Position numbers and translations under genes: made by a program. Below, one piece after another: positions 1-9,697 of a DNA stretch of 37,077 nt. The first letter of the stretch is position 1; each line of letters opens with the position of its first letter. A model generated the notes under the pieces. That model did no database searches and was not told where the DNA came from. It was given only the letters and a program-made list of their open reading frames with translations. The DNA is taken from assembly GCA_030681615.1 (NCBI GenBank), contig JAUXSA010000178.1:1-37077 (forward strand). Direction: 5' to 3'. Source of the DNA: Bacteroidota bacterium (GTDB lineage Bacteria > Bacteroidota > Bacteroidia > B-17B0 > Aurantibacillaceae).

Positions 1-1170
1 AAAATTTTGTTTTAATTTTTGGTTGTAATTTATGTTTAAAGTTATATCCCTGGAGGTAGATACGATACCCTGCACCGAAGGATCATCGAGCATATTTGTG
101 GCAATGGTCTCCAGCCAGATCCAATCGCTATTTATATTTCTGAAACGAAAAGGTGAGATCTGGATCCTTTTTTTTCTCTTTAAAAGATTATATTGGTTAA
201 TAACCCTTTGTCTATCATCATCATGTATATAATCAAAAGCGTTCTTTCCTATAAGAGCATCGGCATTAACACCAACAACAGTTGCTGCTGAGGGGCTTAC
301 ATATTTATAGTTCCCATCAAGATCCAAAATGCCTATAAGATCGGCGCCATCCTGAACCAAAGCTTTAAAAAGCTGCTCGCTTAGTTTCAAAGCTTTTTCT
401 GCTTTTAGTTTTTCGGTAACATCCGATGCAATTATCAGCTTTGCTTTTTTACCATTAAAATCAATAGCGTTACTTTGAATTTCTACCTGTATGATCTCGC
501 CGTTTTTTTTACGATGATTAAAAACACCCCTAAAAAAGCCGGTATTTTTTTTATTGATCTCAACGGCCTCTTTCATTTTTTCTATCTCTTCATAGGGCCG
601 GATATCTTCTATAGTTAAGGATAAAAATTCTTCGTTACTATAACCATAATGTTTAGTGGCAGCGTCATTTACCTGCAGGAACCTGAAAGTGTCGGGATCA
701 AATACCCACATGGGTATAGGACAAACCTGAAAAAGGTTGCGGTATTTTTTTTCAGATTCCCGTAACTCAATACTTATTTTTTTTTGTTGAATGTTGTAAA
801 CAATAGATTTTAATAGTAGCGAAGGATTTATTTCATTCTTAAAAAGATAATCAGAAATGCCAAGCGAAAGCATTTTAACGCTAGAATTCTTAACATCGTT
901 ATGTGTTATGACAATAATAGGTGTATCGCCGGCCATAGGTAATATTTCACTCACAAGCTGTTTGCTGTTTACATCTGGCAAAGTAAGGTCTAAAAAAATA
1001 ACATCAAATGGTATGCCTTTATTGAGGATGTCTAACGCTTGCTTGAATGTTTGTGAGCGTTTTATAATAGGGTTTACGATCAGATCTTTTAAATAACCTT
1101 CTAGTTTAATAAAATCATTTTCATCATCTTCGATGATCAAAATAGAAAACTCCTTTGAAAAAATAGGCAT
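1..1170 (-). CDS. Response-regulator receiver / PAS / PAS signalling protein, 3' end beyond the window
   Basis: Read on the minus strand from ATG at 1170, this gives 390 codons without a stop up to the window edge, so the C-terminus is missing. Residues 8-125 form a CheY-like receiver with an acidic pocket (E14, D15, D16), phosphoacceptor D61 in FLDLTLPD, T89 and K111. A PAS domain starts near residue 137 (ESEKKYRNLFQ) and a second near 258 (SEQLFKALVQDGADLIGI), each followed by a PAC-like segment (IIASDVTEK; IVSTSRDI). An N-terminal receiver followed by PAS domains is common in Bacteroidota hybrid kinases, so a histidine kinase C-terminus is likely, but a diguanylate cyclase or other output cannot be excluded. 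The signal sensed is unknown. Confidence 0.85.
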   Translation of the reverse strand, partial: MPIFSKEFSILIIEDDENDFIKLEGYLKDLIVNPIIKRSQTFKQALDILNKGIPFDVIFLDLTLPDVNSKQLVSEILPMAGDTPIIVITHNDVKNSSVKMLSLGISDYLFKNEINPSLLLKSIVYNIQQKKISIELRESEKKYRNLFQVCPIPMWVFDPDTFRFLQVNDAATKHYGYSNEEFLSLTIEDIRPYEEIEKMKEAVEINKKNTGFFRGVFNHRKKNGEIIQVEIQSNAIDFNGKKAKLIIASDVTEKLKAEKALKLSEQLFKALVQDGADLIGILDLDGNYKYVSPSAATVVGVNADALIGKNAFDYIHDDDRQRVINQYNLLKRKKRIQISPFRFRNINSDWIWLETIATNMLDDPSVQGIVSTSRDITLNINYNQKLKQNF

Positions 1171-1278
1171 GTTATTGATCTGTATTAAACTACCCGTCTA
1201 AAGTACAAAAAACAATTTACTATAATACTAGATGATACAGCATAATTGCAATTTTCTTATATGGTGATGGGAAAAGGG

Positions 1279-1779
1279 TTAGAATAATTTTTGCATGGCA
1301 ATTTTAAACCAGGAGGTAAATTTTTCGGGCTGGGTACTTATTTCATCAATTATCTTTTGTGGATGCATCCAAACAAAAGTCTCCACTTCGTTTTTATTGA
1401 TGTGAGGCATTTGCGAATAGTTCCCAAAATAAATATGATCAAATTCATGTTCTGTAAGACCATTCTCAAAACCTGTTTTGTATATAAAATGTGTTTTGTG
1501 CGTGAGATGTGTTTCAATTCCCATTTCTTCTATAAGTCTGCGCTTCGCTGCCACAAGAGTATCCTCTTCGGGCCGTGGGTGCGAGCAACAGGTGTTTGTC
1601 CATAGGCCGGCACTGTGATATTTATTTAATGCACGCTGTTGCAGTAATAGCTCACCCTTATTATTAAAAATAAAAACAGAAAATGCACGGTGAAGTAAAC
1701 CTTTTTGGTGCACCTCCAGTTTTTCCATCACGCCAATAGGCTGATCTAGCTCGTTCACTAATATTACCTCTTCCTTCAT
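1279..1779 (-). CDS. idi: Isopentenyl-diphosphate delta-isomerase, type I (Nudix fold)
   Basis: Cytosolic enzyme that interconverts isopentenyl and dimethylallyl diphosphate for isoprenoid, quinone and carotenoid synthesis. The 166-residue length fits bacterial type I enzymes. The catalytic cysteine lies in TNTCCSHP (about residues 61-68). The Nudix region follows as AAKRRLIEEMGI, and the acidic metal/catalytic residues lie in LTEHEFDHIYFG (about 108-119). N-terminal VNELDQPIGVMEKLEVH is typical of the family. It stands alone: the upstream gene is divergent and the downstream signalling gene is on the same strand 108 bases away, so it is probably monocistronic. Confidence 0.95.
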   Translation of the reverse strand: MKEEVILVNELDQPIGVMEKLEVHQKGLLHRAFSVFIFNNKGELLLQQRALNKYHSAGLWTNTCCSHPRPEEDTLVAAKRRLIEEMGIETHLTHKTHFIYKTGFENGLTEHEFDHIYFGNYSQMPHINKNEVETFVWMHPQKIIDEISTQPEKFTSWFKIAMQKLF

Positions 1780-1982
1780 TATTATTAGTTAAATACGCCT
1801 TTATTTATAGAACCGCAATTTAAACATTTTATGCTATTCAGTCCGCAGAATGGCGGGTTAAAATTTTAATTGCTTACCAAACTGGTTAATAATGGGTCGA
1901 ATCTAAGATTTATACCAATTAAAAAACCAAAGCCACCATTTATTTAATACACTTTACTTTTTAAACAATTAAGTTTAAATTA

Positions 1983-4934
1983 GTGAAGATTATTAAAAAG
2001 ATAAATTACATAATCATTTTGCTCTTGCTCTCCTTTTTTTACAAAGTGGGTGCGCAACAATATTTCTTTAAAAATTACAGTGTTGAGAGTGGTTTACCTT
2101 TTGTGCAGGTTTCCTGCATGTTCCAACAAAAGAATGGTTATTTGTGGAGCGGCGGCTATGGCGGCTTGTGCCGTTTTGATGGTAAAAGTTTTTTGGTAAT
2201 TAATCCAAAAAAAGGTTTAATAGATCATAATGTAAATGCAATTGCCGAAGATGAAACAGGCGCTGTTTTTGTAGGTACCAATAAAGGTTTAAGCATTATA
2301 AAAAATACTAAGATCTACAATTATAAAAAAGAGAACGGACTTTTAAATCCATATATCACTGCATTGTGCAACGGTTATCACCATTCTATGTATCTGGGCA
2401 CAAAAAAAGGTCTTTTTATTTTTAGTAATGGTAAGATCAAAGCTGTTAAGCAATTAGAAAGCTACAAGATCAATTGCATTTACAAATCCGATTCAAGTTT
2501 TTTATTTATTGGTACAGATAATGGTTTGGTATTGTATGGCCACAATAAATTCGAACTTGTTACTAACTTAAATGGTCTGTCATCTAATCAGGTAAATTGT
2601 ATTACCCAGCAAAAAAATAAATTAATAATTGGTACCGCTAAAGGTTTAAGCATTTATGATCTGGACACAAAAAAAATAACAAATTATTTTATTGAGAATG
2701 GTTTAATAGATGAGAACATTACAAGTGTATTAAATCAGAATAACAATTTTATTTGGGTAGGCTCTCAAAATGGTCTATTAAGATTTGATGGTTTTCAGTT
2801 TAGCTATTACAACATTGGCTCGGATAACAATTCAAACTTAGTGCGTTGCCTGGTGCAAGATAGAGAAGACAATATCTGGATAGGCAGCCATAGCGGCCTG
2901 TTCCGTTTTAAAGATAATTCGTTCTCAACCTTTGATAAAATAAATGGGCCGGGTAATGCTTTTATTTTTCAGATCTTCCGTGATAGTAAAGAAGATCTTT
3001 GGATGACATCAGAAAACAATGGCGTCTATAAATATTCGCAGGGTTATTTTAAACGTTATGGTATAAGTAATGGTTTAAACACTAATTCTATAAAATCAGG
3101 CCTGCAGGATAGCGAGGGCCGTTTGATATTTGGAACTACTGAAGACATAGCTCAATTTAAGAACGAAAGATTTTATACCATTCCGGTATCGCCCGAATTA
3201 AAAGCATCACATGAAGTGATGTTCTTAGCATCCGATAATACGTTATGGATAGGGGGAAGTAATGGTGTTGCATCATTAATATGGAAAAATAATAAGCCCG
3301 AATCAAAGTTCTATCCAATTAATTTTAAGACAGAATTTCAGGTGTATGGTTTGTGTGAAGATGAACAACATAATATTTACATTGGTACACAGCACGCAGG
3401 ATTATATAAACTTTCAGGCGATTCGATGATCTCTTTAAGCGCAAAATTAAACTTGGGCTTTGAAGATTTTTTAACGCTAAAATATACTAATGGTCATTTA
3501 TTTGCGGGTACACTGGATGGCTTGTTTATAATAAACATTAAAACAAATTCGCTTAAACAGGTTACACTTAGTGATGGTTTAAATTCAGAATATGTTTACT
3601 CGCTCGGATTTGCAGAAAACAAAAACGCTTTATGGATCGGTACTAACCAGGGTATTAATAAACTGAATTTAAAAAAATTATTTAATGAAAATAAAATTGA
3701 GATACGCTCGTATGGAAAGCAAGAAGGATTTGCCGGTGTTGAGTGTAACGGTAATGGTATTTGGGAAGATAAAGATGGTACTTTGTGGTTTGGTACAGTA
3801 AGTGGCATAGTAAAACACGAACCATTTAATCTTAAAAGCAACCCTGTTCAAAATTCAACGCTCATTCAAAGTATACAGATCTTTAATGAAGATACTTTAT
3901 TGGCGGATAATAGTACCTTGCCTTACAATTATAATACAATTGCATTTGCTTATCGCGGTATTTGTTTAACTAATCCTGATAAAGTTCTGTATCAAAAAAA
4001 ATTAGAAGGTCTTGATAAAGAGTGGAGTGAACCTGGTTCGGAAGACTATAGTAAGTATGCTAATTTAACGCCTGGTAAATATGTATTTAAAGTAAAGTCT
4101 TGCAATAATGAAGGTATTTGGGATACAGAGGAAACAACTTTTTCTTTTACAATTGATAGGCCATTTTATTTAACCTGGTGGTTTATTTTAATAATTTTTG
4201 TTTTTATTGGCGGCACTATTTTTATCGTATTCAGGATCCGTCTTCTTTCTATTGCGCGCCAACAAAAATTAGAGTTTAATCGTAAAGTAGAAATGAGCAA
4301 GATAGAGTTAAAGGCCCTTCGTTCTCAAATGAACCCACACTTTATATTTAACTCATTAAACTCTATTCAACATTATATTTTTCATACAAAATCAGATGAA
4401 GCTATAAAATACCTTAGCAAATTTGCGCGACTGGTGCGTATCATCTTAAACAATTCAGATAAACCTACGGTTACCGTTGAGGAAGATCTTGAAGCCCTAA
4501 AATTATATCTTGAGCTGGAGCAAATGCGTTTTGAGGAAAAGTTTGTGTATGAAGTTGTTATTGATCCTTCGGTAGATACAGATTATGATATTATGCCACC
4601 CATGCTCATGCAACCCTATGTTGAAAATGCAATATTACATGGACTGAACCCAAGCCCCAAAAAAGGAAAATTAATTATTCACTTAAGTGCAAAAAATAAT
4701 TTTTTAATTTGTACTATTACAGACGATGGTATTGGTAGGGAAAAAGCAGCAGAAATAAAACGCACTATGCCCGCAGTTAAACATAAATCTTTAGGAATGA
4801 AAATTACCGAAGACAGGTTAAAAATATTGAACGAAATTAATAACTCACAATTAAGTGTAACAATAACAGATCTAAAAGAAGGTAACGAATCAAGAGGAAC
4901 ACAGGTGCAATTATTTATTCCATTAATCGGTTAA
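1983..4934 (+). CDS. Reg_prop beta-propeller / Y_Y_Y / LytS-type sensor histidine kinase
   Basis: Large membrane sensor kinase of 983 residues. The GTG start at 1983 is chosen because a stop lies in frame at 1962-1964 and the first residues form a signal peptide (IILLLLSFFYKVGAQ). Residues about 30-630 contain many Reg_prop repeats of the form W-I-G-T-x-x-G-L, predicted to build one or two periplasmic propellers. A Y_Y_Y domain (about 650-725) and a transmembrane helix (about 729-755) follow. The cytoplasmic part is a His_kinase (LytS/YpdA) domain with the phosphorylatable His786 in NPHFIFNSLNSIQHYIF, then an ATPase with N-box QPYVENAILHGL and G-box TDDGIG. The LytTR regulator begins 10 bases after its stop, so the two form one transcript and a cognate pair. 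The ligand is unknown. Confidence 0.93.
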   Translation: MKIIKKINYIIILLLLSFFYKVGAQQYFFKNYSVESGLPFVQVSCMFQQKNGYLWSGGYGGLCRFDGKSFLVINPKKGLIDHNVNAIAEDETGAVFVGTNKGLSIIKNTKIYNYKKENGLLNPYITALCNGYHHSMYLGTKKGLFIFSNGKIKAVKQLESYKINCIYKSDSSFLFIGTDNGLVLYGHNKFELVTNLNGLSSNQVNCITQQKNKLIIGTAKGLSIYDLDTKKITNYFIENGLIDENITSVLNQNNNFIWVGSQNGLLRFDGFQFSYYNIGSDNNSNLVRCLVQDREDNIWIGSHSGLFRFKDNSFSTFDKINGPGNAFIFQIFRDSKEDLWMTSENNGVYKYSQGYFKRYGISNGLNTNSIKSGLQDSEGRLIFGTTEDIAQFKNERFYTIPVSPELKASHEVMFLASDNTLWIGGSNGVASLIWKNNKPESKFYPINFKTEFQVYGLCEDEQHNIYIGTQHAGLYKLSGDSMISLSAKLNLGFEDFLTLKYTNGHLFAGTLDGLFIINIKTNSLKQVTLSDGLNSEYVYSLGFAENKNALWIGTNQGINKLNLKKLFNENKIEIRSYGKQEGFAGVECNGNGIWEDKDGTLWFGTVSGIVKHEPFNLKSNPVQNSTLIQSIQIFNEDTLLADNSTLPYNYNTIAFAYRGICLTNPDKVLYQKKLEGLDKEWSEPGSEDYSKYANLTPGKYVFKVKSCNNEGIWDTEETTFSFTIDRPFYLTWWFILIIFVFIGGTIFIVFRIRLLSIARQQKLEFNRKVEMSKIELKALRSQMNPHFIFNSLNSIQHYIFHTKSDEAIKYLSKFARLVRIILNNSDKPTVTVEEDLEALKLYLELEQMRFEEKFVYEVVIDPSVDTDYDIMPPMLMQPYVENAILHGLNPSPKKGKLIIHLSAKNNFLICTITDDGIGREKAAEIKRTMPAVKHKSLGMKITEDRLKILNEINNSQLSVTITDLKEGNESRGTQVQLFIPLIG

Positions 4935-4944
4935 AACCAAGGTT

Positions 4945-5694
4945 ATGATAAAAACAGTAATAATTGAAGATGAGCAAAAGAGCCGCGAAATGTTAGCCGG
5001 CATCATCCAAAAAAATTGTCCGCAATTACAAATTGTTGGTCTTGCAAAAAATGTGAACGATGGGGTAGAGGTGATCAAAAAAGAAAACCCTGAGCTTGTA
5101 TTTTTAGATATAAGTATGCCCGACGGGAGTGGTTTTGATCTGCTTGAAAAAGTGCAGGGCCATAAATTTGAATTGATATTTGCAACAGCCAGCGATCAGC
5201 ACGCTATTAGGGCAATAAAATACAGTGCCTGTGATTATTTATTAAAACCAATTGATATTGATGAGTTAAAGAACGCTGTGGAAAAGGTGGCGCAAAAGAA
5301 AAACGCAAGCCCTAATATGGAAAACCTTAATTTTTTGATCCAGCAATTAAAAAAATCGGATGATAGTTTTCAAAAGATAACCTTACCTACAGGCAATGCT
5401 TACGAAATTGTTAATATTAAAGATATCATTCGCTGCGAAGCCGATGGAAGTTATACCACTTTCTTTTTAACCGACAAACGTAAATTAATGATCAGCGCAG
5501 GGTTAAAACATTATGAAGAATTACTTCCCGAAAATGAATTTATAAGAGTGCACCACCACCATTTAATTAACATGAATCACGTGGTGCGGTTCTTAAAAGA
5601 AGATGGCGGATATGCTGTAATGAGCGATGGCACTAAGATCGAGATCTCTCGCCGTAAAAAGGATGCTTTTATGGATAAATTAAATAAATCCTAA
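4945..5694 (+). CDS. LytTR-family response regulator
   Basis: DNA-binding response regulator of 249 residues, the usual length for the family. The receiver domain (1-120) has the acidic pair D9/E10, phosphoacceptor D55 in FLDISMPDG and the conserved Lys101 in YLLKPID. The C-terminal LytTR domain (about 140-245) carries the typical IRCEADGSYTTFFL and FIRVHHHHLINMNHV motifs. It lies 10 bases downstream of the propeller kinase and is presumably its partner. Target promoters cannot be read from the window. A strong hairpin terminator follows at 5820-5868. Confidence 0.95.
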   Translation: MIKTVIIEDEQKSREMLAGIIQKNCPQLQIVGLAKNVNDGVEVIKKENPELVFLDISMPDGSGFDLLEKVQGHKFELIFATASDQHAIRAIKYSACDYLLKPIDIDELKNAVEKVAQKKNASPNMENLNFLIQQLKKSDDSFQKITLPTGNAYEIVNIKDIIRCEADGSYTTFFLTDKRKLMISAGLKHYEELLPENEFIRVHHHHLINMNHVVRFLKEDGGYAVMSDGTKIEISRRKKDAFMDKLNKS

Positions 5695-5819
5695 TCTAAA
5701 CCACTTATAAAGTAAAGAATACCACTTATTTGAAAGCCCAAAAAACCCCTCAAAAACACTGTATCTTTACTTTAAGTTCTTTCAATAGGGTTTTTGTTTA
5801 GTTTATAACAAAAAAAATT

Positions 5820-5868
5820 AAGCCACTTTCAGATTTTGGAGATTATCTGTTAGTGGCTTTTTCTTTTC
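5820..5868 (+). terminator. Rho-independent terminator after the LytTR gene
   Basis: Outer stem AAGCCACT (5820-5827) pairs with AGTGGCTT (5852-5859), and inner stem CAGAT pairs with ATCTG, separated by a TT/TT internal loop. A T-rich tail (TTTTTCTTTT) follows. It lies 126 bases after the regulator and upstream of the guaB promoter. Confidence 0.8.
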
Positions 5869-5931
5869 ACTAAGTTTAGCCTTATTCTGCCTTAGGCTTA
5901 TATTATAGAGCCATATTTCGAAAAAAAACAC

Positions 5932-5939
5932 TATATTTG
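5932..5939 (+). promoter_or_regulatory. -7 promoter element of guaB
   Basis: TATATTTG matches the Bacteroidota -7 consensus TAnnTTTG and lies 31 bases upstream of the guaB ATG. No clear TTTG -33 element is seen at the expected spacing, so the call rests on the -7 box and on position just after a terminator. Confidence 0.6.
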
Positions 5940-5970
5940 CCCGAATTTTAAAACCTTAAAGTTCAACCCA

Positions 5971-7452
5971 ATGGCTTCCATTAATAGTATCACCAACAAG
6001 TTTGTGGCAGAAGGATTAACATACGACGATGTATTGTTAGTTCCTGATTACTCTGAGATCTTACCCCGCGAGGCTAACATCAGCTCCTATTTTACAAAGA
6101 ATATAAAATTAAATACCCCTATCGTATCTGCTGCAATGGATACTGTTACAGAATACAAATTGGCAATTGCCATTGCCCAGGAAGGTGGTATTGGTGTTTT
6201 GCATAAGAATATGAGCATTGAGGATCAGGCTGCACAGGTGCGCAAAGTAAAGCGTAGCGAGAGTGGTATGATCCAGGACCCGGTTACTTTATTTAACACC
6301 GCTACCATTGGCGATGCGGTAAACATAATGAGCGAGAATAAAATTGGCGGTATTCCTGTAGTTGATAAAGAGGGCAAGTTACTTGGTATAGTTACAAACC
6401 GCGATCTTCGTTTTGAAAAAGATTTTAAAAAACCGGTAGTAAATGTAATGACAACCTTTAAGAACGTTATTACTGCACTAAAAGGTATTACCTTAAAACA
6501 AGCCGAAGAAATTTTACAGGAACACAAGATCGAAAAACTCCCTATTCTTGATAAAACAAATAAACTGGTTGGTTTAATTACTTATAAAGACATCATCAAA
6601 ATTAAAGTACGCCCTAATGCTTGTAAAGATGAGCGCGGGCGTTTGCGTGTTGCAGCAGCCGTTGGTGTTACTAACGATACTATGTTGCGTGTGGATGCTT
6701 TGGTAGAAGCCGGTGTGGATGCAATTATTATTGATACTGCTCACGGACACAGCAAAGGTGTTATTGATAAATTAAAAGAAGTAAAAAAGAAATATAAAAC
6801 TTTACAGGTTATTGTTGGCAATATTGCTACTGGTAAAGCTGCATTGGCATTGGTAAAAGCAGGTGCTGATGCTGTGAAAGTAGGTATTGGTCCTGGTTCT
6901 ATTTGCACCACGCGTGTTATTGCAGGTGTAGGTGTGCCACAATTAACTGCTATTTTAGAAGTGGCCATTGCTTTAAAAGGTACTGGCGTTCCTTTAATTG
7001 CAGATGGTGGTGTGCGTTTTACAGGCGATGTGGTTAAAGCATTAGCTGCAGGTGCCGGTACCGTGATGATGGGTGGTATGTTTGCGGGAACAGAAGAAAG
7101 TCCGGGCGAAACAATTATTTTTGAAGGTCGCAAATTTAAATCGTACCGTGGAATGGGTTCGTTAGAAGCTATGCAAAAAGGTAGTAAAGACCGTTACTTC
7201 CAGGCCGAAGAGGATGATATTAAAAAACTGGTGCCCGAAGGTATTAGTGGCAGGGTGCCTTACAAAGGAAGTCTTGCAGAAATTATGTACCAGATAATTG
7301 GTGGCTTAAGAGCCGGTATGGGCTACTGTGGCGCTAAAGATATTACCGCCTTACAGCAAGCTAAATTTATTCGTATAACAGCAGCAGGCGTAAAAGAGAG
7401 TCACCCGCACGATGTGGTGGTTACCCGCGAAGCGCCAAATTATAGCAGGTAA
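5971..7452 (+). CDS. guaB: IMP dehydrogenase
   Basis: Oxidises IMP to XMP with NAD, the committed step of GMP synthesis, in the cytosol. The 493-residue protein has full family length. The start of the barrel ([10 protein letters not shown]), the two CBS domains inserted at about residues 95-215, the GPGSICTTR loop with catalytic Cys312, the [20 protein letters not shown] phosphate-binding segment and the active-site flap region ([27 protein letters not shown]) are all present. It heads a closely packed run: the next start is 7 bases after its stop, followed by def and a TPR lipoprotein, so these are likely co-transcribed. Confidence 0.98.
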   Translation: MASINSITNKFVAEGLTYDDVLLVPDYSEILPREANISSYFTKNIKLNTPIVSAAMDTVTEYKLAIAIAQEGGIGVLHKNMSIEDQAAQVRKVKRSESGMIQDPVTLFNTATIGDAVNIMSENKIGGIPVVDKEGKLLGIVTNRDLRFEKDFKKPVVNVMTTFKNVITALKGITLKQAEEILQEHKIEKLPILDKTNKLVGLITYKDIIKIKVRPNACKDERGRLRVAAAVGVTNDTMLRVDALVEAGVDAIIIDTAHGHSKGVIDKLKEVKKKYKTLQVIVGNIATGKAALALVKAGADAVKVGIGPGSICTTRVIAGVGVPQLTAILEVAIALKGTGVPLIADGGVRFTGDVVKALAAGAGTVMMGGMFAGTEESPGETIIFEGRKFKSYRGMGSLEAMQKGSKDRYFQAEEDDIKKLVPEGISGRVPYKGSLAEIMYQIIGGLRAGMGYCGAKDITALQQAKFIRITAAGVKESHPHDVVVTREAPNYSR

Positions 7453-7459
7453 TTTTTTT

Positions 7460-7915
7460 ATGAAACGAATAAGTACTTATTTTTTTATTTTAGCATTAGT
7501 TCTTTCAGTAACTTTTTGTAAAAAATATCCGGAAGGACCTTCTTTTTCATTAAGATCAAAATCAGAAAGATTATCTAATCTATGGAAGATACAGCAGCTT
7601 ATATACAATGGCGCCGATAGCACTGCTTTTGCCAAAAAATATCTTTTTAATAATTATAGATTAGATATTAATAAGAACGGTAACTATAATATTGATTATA
7701 ATTTAGTGATAGGTTCTGTTTTAATTCCATTTAGCGAAAGTGGCAATTGGGTTTTTAGCAGTGATAAAAAAGCCGTTATATTTACTAAAGAAAGTGGCAA
7801 TACCACCGCAGCAATGGGTTCAAATGCAACCTGGGAAATTTTACGTTTAAAAGAAAAAGAATTTTGGGCTAAGTACACTCAAAATGATGATGTAACTGAA
7901 GTACATTTAAATTAA
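7460..7915 (+). CDS. Small putative lipoprotein between guaB and def
   Basis: Protein of 151 residues that I do not recognise by function. The start at 7460 is chosen because MKRISTYFFILALVLSVTFC forms a signal peptide ending in a cysteine; an upstream ATG at 7412 would overlap guaB and destroy the signal. The lipobox (VTFC) is relaxed but acceptable for this phylum. The mature part, with a segment WKIQQLIYNGADST, a GNW motif and a C-terminal W-E-I-x-R-L, resembles small lipocalin-like calyx lipoproteins of Bacteroidota. It sits 7 bases after guaB and 7 before def. Confidence 0.75.
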   Translation: MKRISTYFFILALVLSVTFCKKYPEGPSFSLRSKSERLSNLWKIQQLIYNGADSTAFAKKYLFNNYRLDINKNGNYNIDYNLVIGSVLIPFSESGNWVFSSDKKAVIFTKESGNTTAAMGSNATWEILRLKEKEFWAKYTQNDDVTEVHLN

Positions 7916-7922
7916 TAAAAAA

Positions 7923-8522
7923 ATGATATTACCAATTGTAGTTTACGGCGATCCGGTACTCAGAAAAGTAGGAGAGGAAATTGATAAGGATTATGAAGGC
8001 CTCGACGTGTTAATTAAAAACATGTTTGATACCATGTACAATGCCAATGGCGTTGGACTGGCTGCACCACAAATTGGTAAAGCCGTTCGTTTATTTATTA
8101 TAGATACAAAACCTTTTTCTGAAAGTGATGATGATGAAGATGATGAATTTACGCCCGAACAAAAAAAACAATTAAAGGCTTTTAAAAAAATATTTATCAA
8201 TGCACGCATTCTAAAAGAAGAAGGCACCGAATGGAAATTTAACGAAGGTTGTTTAAGTATACCAAAAATTCGTGAGGATGTTAACCGCTTACCAAATATT
8301 GAAATAGAATACTTAGATGAAAATTTTGTAAAGCATAAAGAAAAATACGATGGCGTTATTGCCCGTGTTATTCAGCACGAGTACGATCATATTGAAGGAA
8401 AATTATTTACAGATATCATTAGCCCTTTTAAACGCAAAATGATCTCAGGCAAATTAAGCGATATTGCCAAAGGCAAAATAACAGCCGATTACAAGACACG
8501 CGTTTATAAACCAAAAAAATAA
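7923..8522 (+). CDS. def: Peptide deformylase
   Basis: Metallo-hydrolase that removes the N-formyl group from new proteins. All three family motifs are present: GVGLAAPQIG (about residues 43-52), EGCLSIP with the metal-binding Cys (about 107-113), and QHEYDHIEG with the two metal-binding His and catalytic Glu (about 150-158). The length is 199 residues. An acidic, lysine-rich insertion (ESDDDEDDEFTPEQKKQLKA) between motifs 1 and 2 is typical of Bacteroidota deformylases. It is part of the guaB run, 7 bases after the lipoprotein and 8 before the TPR protein. Confidence 0.97.
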   Translation: MILPIVVYGDPVLRKVGEEIDKDYEGLDVLIKNMFDTMYNANGVGLAAPQIGKAVRLFIIDTKPFSESDDDEDDEFTPEQKKQLKAFKKIFINARILKEEGTEWKFNEGCLSIPKIREDVNRLPNIEIEYLDENFVKHKEKYDGVIARVIQHEYDHIEGKLFTDIISPFKRKMISGKLSDIAKGKITADYKTRVYKPKK

Positions 8523-8530
8523 CCTCAAAA

Positions 8531-9142
8531 ATGAAAAGCAATTTTATATCAGGCCTATTAATTGCAACCTTCTTTTTTTTAACGGCCTGTTCAGGAACCG
8601 AACAAAAAACTACTGTTGTTGAACAAAAAGATCCTGTTCAAACGCCTGTTAAATCCGATTCGCTCATCCGCGGGAATAAAATGTATCTGTCGGATTGTAA
8701 AAAATTACTGGCCGAAGCGAAAAAGATGGACAGTATTTTGTTAAAGGAACTGGAAGTAAAAAAAGATGTTGCCACAAAAGGCATTAAGGCTTTTACAGAT
8801 TATGCTTTTTATTGCGCTAACGATTCTCTTTGTCCCATTTTTTTAATTAAAACAGCGCAGGTAGCTCAATCTATAAATAATATACCGCAGGCAAAAATTG
8901 TTTTGGATAAATGTATTGCCGATTATCCAACATCAAAGCATAGGCCGGCAGCATTATTTTTATTGGCACAGTTGTATGATGAAGCAACTTACTTAAATGA
9001 TGAAAGTGAAGCAAAAAAATTATATCAAAAAATAATTGACGAATACCCAAAAAGCGATTGGGCAAAAAGTTCGCAAGGCGCACTAACCTTTGTTGGAAAA
9101 TCGGACGCACAGATAATGGAAGAGCTGAAGAAGAAAAAGTAA
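8531..9142 (+). CDS. TPR-containing lipoprotein
   Basis: Lipoprotein of 203 residues. The signal sequence ends in lipobox LTAC with lipidated Cys20. The C-terminal half (about 110-190) holds TPR-like helix pairs, including IPQAKIVLDKCIADYPTSKH and EAKKLYQKIIDEYPKSDWA, of the type seen in YbgF/BamD-like envelope proteins. The partner is unknown. It starts 8 bases after def and probably ends the core of the guaB transcript. Confidence 0.8.
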   Translation: MKSNFISGLLIATFFFLTACSGTEQKTTVVEQKDPVQTPVKSDSLIRGNKMYLSDCKKLLAEAKKMDSILLKELEVKKDVATKGIKAFTDYAFYCANDSLCPIFLIKTAQVAQSINNIPQAKIVLDKCIADYPTSKHRPAALFLLAQLYDEATYLNDESEAKKLYQKIIDEYPKSDWAKSSQGALTFVGKSDAQIMEELKKKK

Positions 9143-9213
9143 GCAGGATACAAGACAGCAGGATGCAGGACAAGACTAAAGACTATCGACTAACATCTAA
9201 TGACTTATTTATA
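9143..9213. repeat. Short degenerate direct repeats between two genes
   Basis: The spacer contains GCAGGAT at 9143-9149 and 9158-9164, GCAGGA at 9165-9170, CAAGAC at 9151-9156 and 9171-9176, then three GACTA units. Such low-complexity GACTAA-like spacers are familiar from Bacteroidota genomes. No function is inferred. Confidence 0.45.
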
Positions 9214-9633
9214 ATGACTAACGATAAAAATCTACCAAAACAATTAATAACAATCGGTTTTTTAGGAGCTATTGCTGTGGCTCTTGGCGCTCTTGGCGCG
9301 CATGCTTTAAAAGGAAAATTAGAAACAGGTTTGATCACGCCCGATCTTTTAACTGGTTTTGATACAGGTGTAAAATATCATATGTATCATACTTTTGCTA
9401 TGCTGGCTGTAGTATTATTAAAAATAAAATACGATAGTAAATTTTTAAACTGGGCTTATCATTTATTTTTTTGGGGAATAATTTTGTTTAGCGGCTCGCT
9501 TTATTTTTTGTGTACCCGCAATCTTTACGGAGCCGACTGGTTAAAATTTTTAGGGCCGGTTACGCCAATAGGCGGTATTCTTTTTGTTGCCGGCTGGCTA
9601 TGTTTGGCAATTTCAGCCATTAAAAAAGCATAA
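9214..9633 (+). CDS. DUF423 family small integral membrane protein
   Basis: Membrane protein of 139 residues with about four hydrophobic helices. Start 9214 is preferred over an ATG at 9058 that lies inside the preceding gene and would add about 50 residues of repeat-derived sequence. The motif GALGAHALKG near the N-terminus, VKYHMYHTFAML in the middle and the terminal FLGPVTPIGGILFVAGW are hallmarks of DUF423 (YgdD/YwdK-like). Its biochemical role is not established. It follows the TPR lipoprotein after 71 bases of repetitive spacer. Confidence 0.9.
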   Translation: MTNDKNLPKQLITIGFLGAIAVALGALGAHALKGKLETGLITPDLLTGFDTGVKYHMYHTFAMLAVVLLKIKYDSKFLNWAYHLFFWGIILFSGSLYFLCTRNLYGADWLKFLGPVTPIGGILFVAGWLCLAISAIKKA

Positions 9634-9697
9634 AATTTAATAAAGAAGCATTATTAATCAACAATAATTAGCATATTTACAATACAAAAAATACAAT

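Noticed and set aside
5741-5795. AAAAACCC/GGGTTTTT pairing as a second terminator after the LytTR gene
   Set aside because: The loop of about 39 bases and short GC part make it weak. The hairpin at 5820-5868 explains termination better.
6741-7133. 130-codon open frame antisense to guaB
   Set aside because: Low-complexity Pro/Ala composition and complete overlap with guaB. A shadow frame.
7412-7459. Upstream start of the lipoprotein overlapping guaB
   Set aside because: It would place 16 residues ahead of a good signal peptide. The ATG at 7460 is preferred.
9058-9213. N-terminal extension of the DUF423 protein
   Set aside because: The extra residues come from another frame of the TPR gene and from repetitive spacer. 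DUF423 proteins start at about the 9214 ATG.
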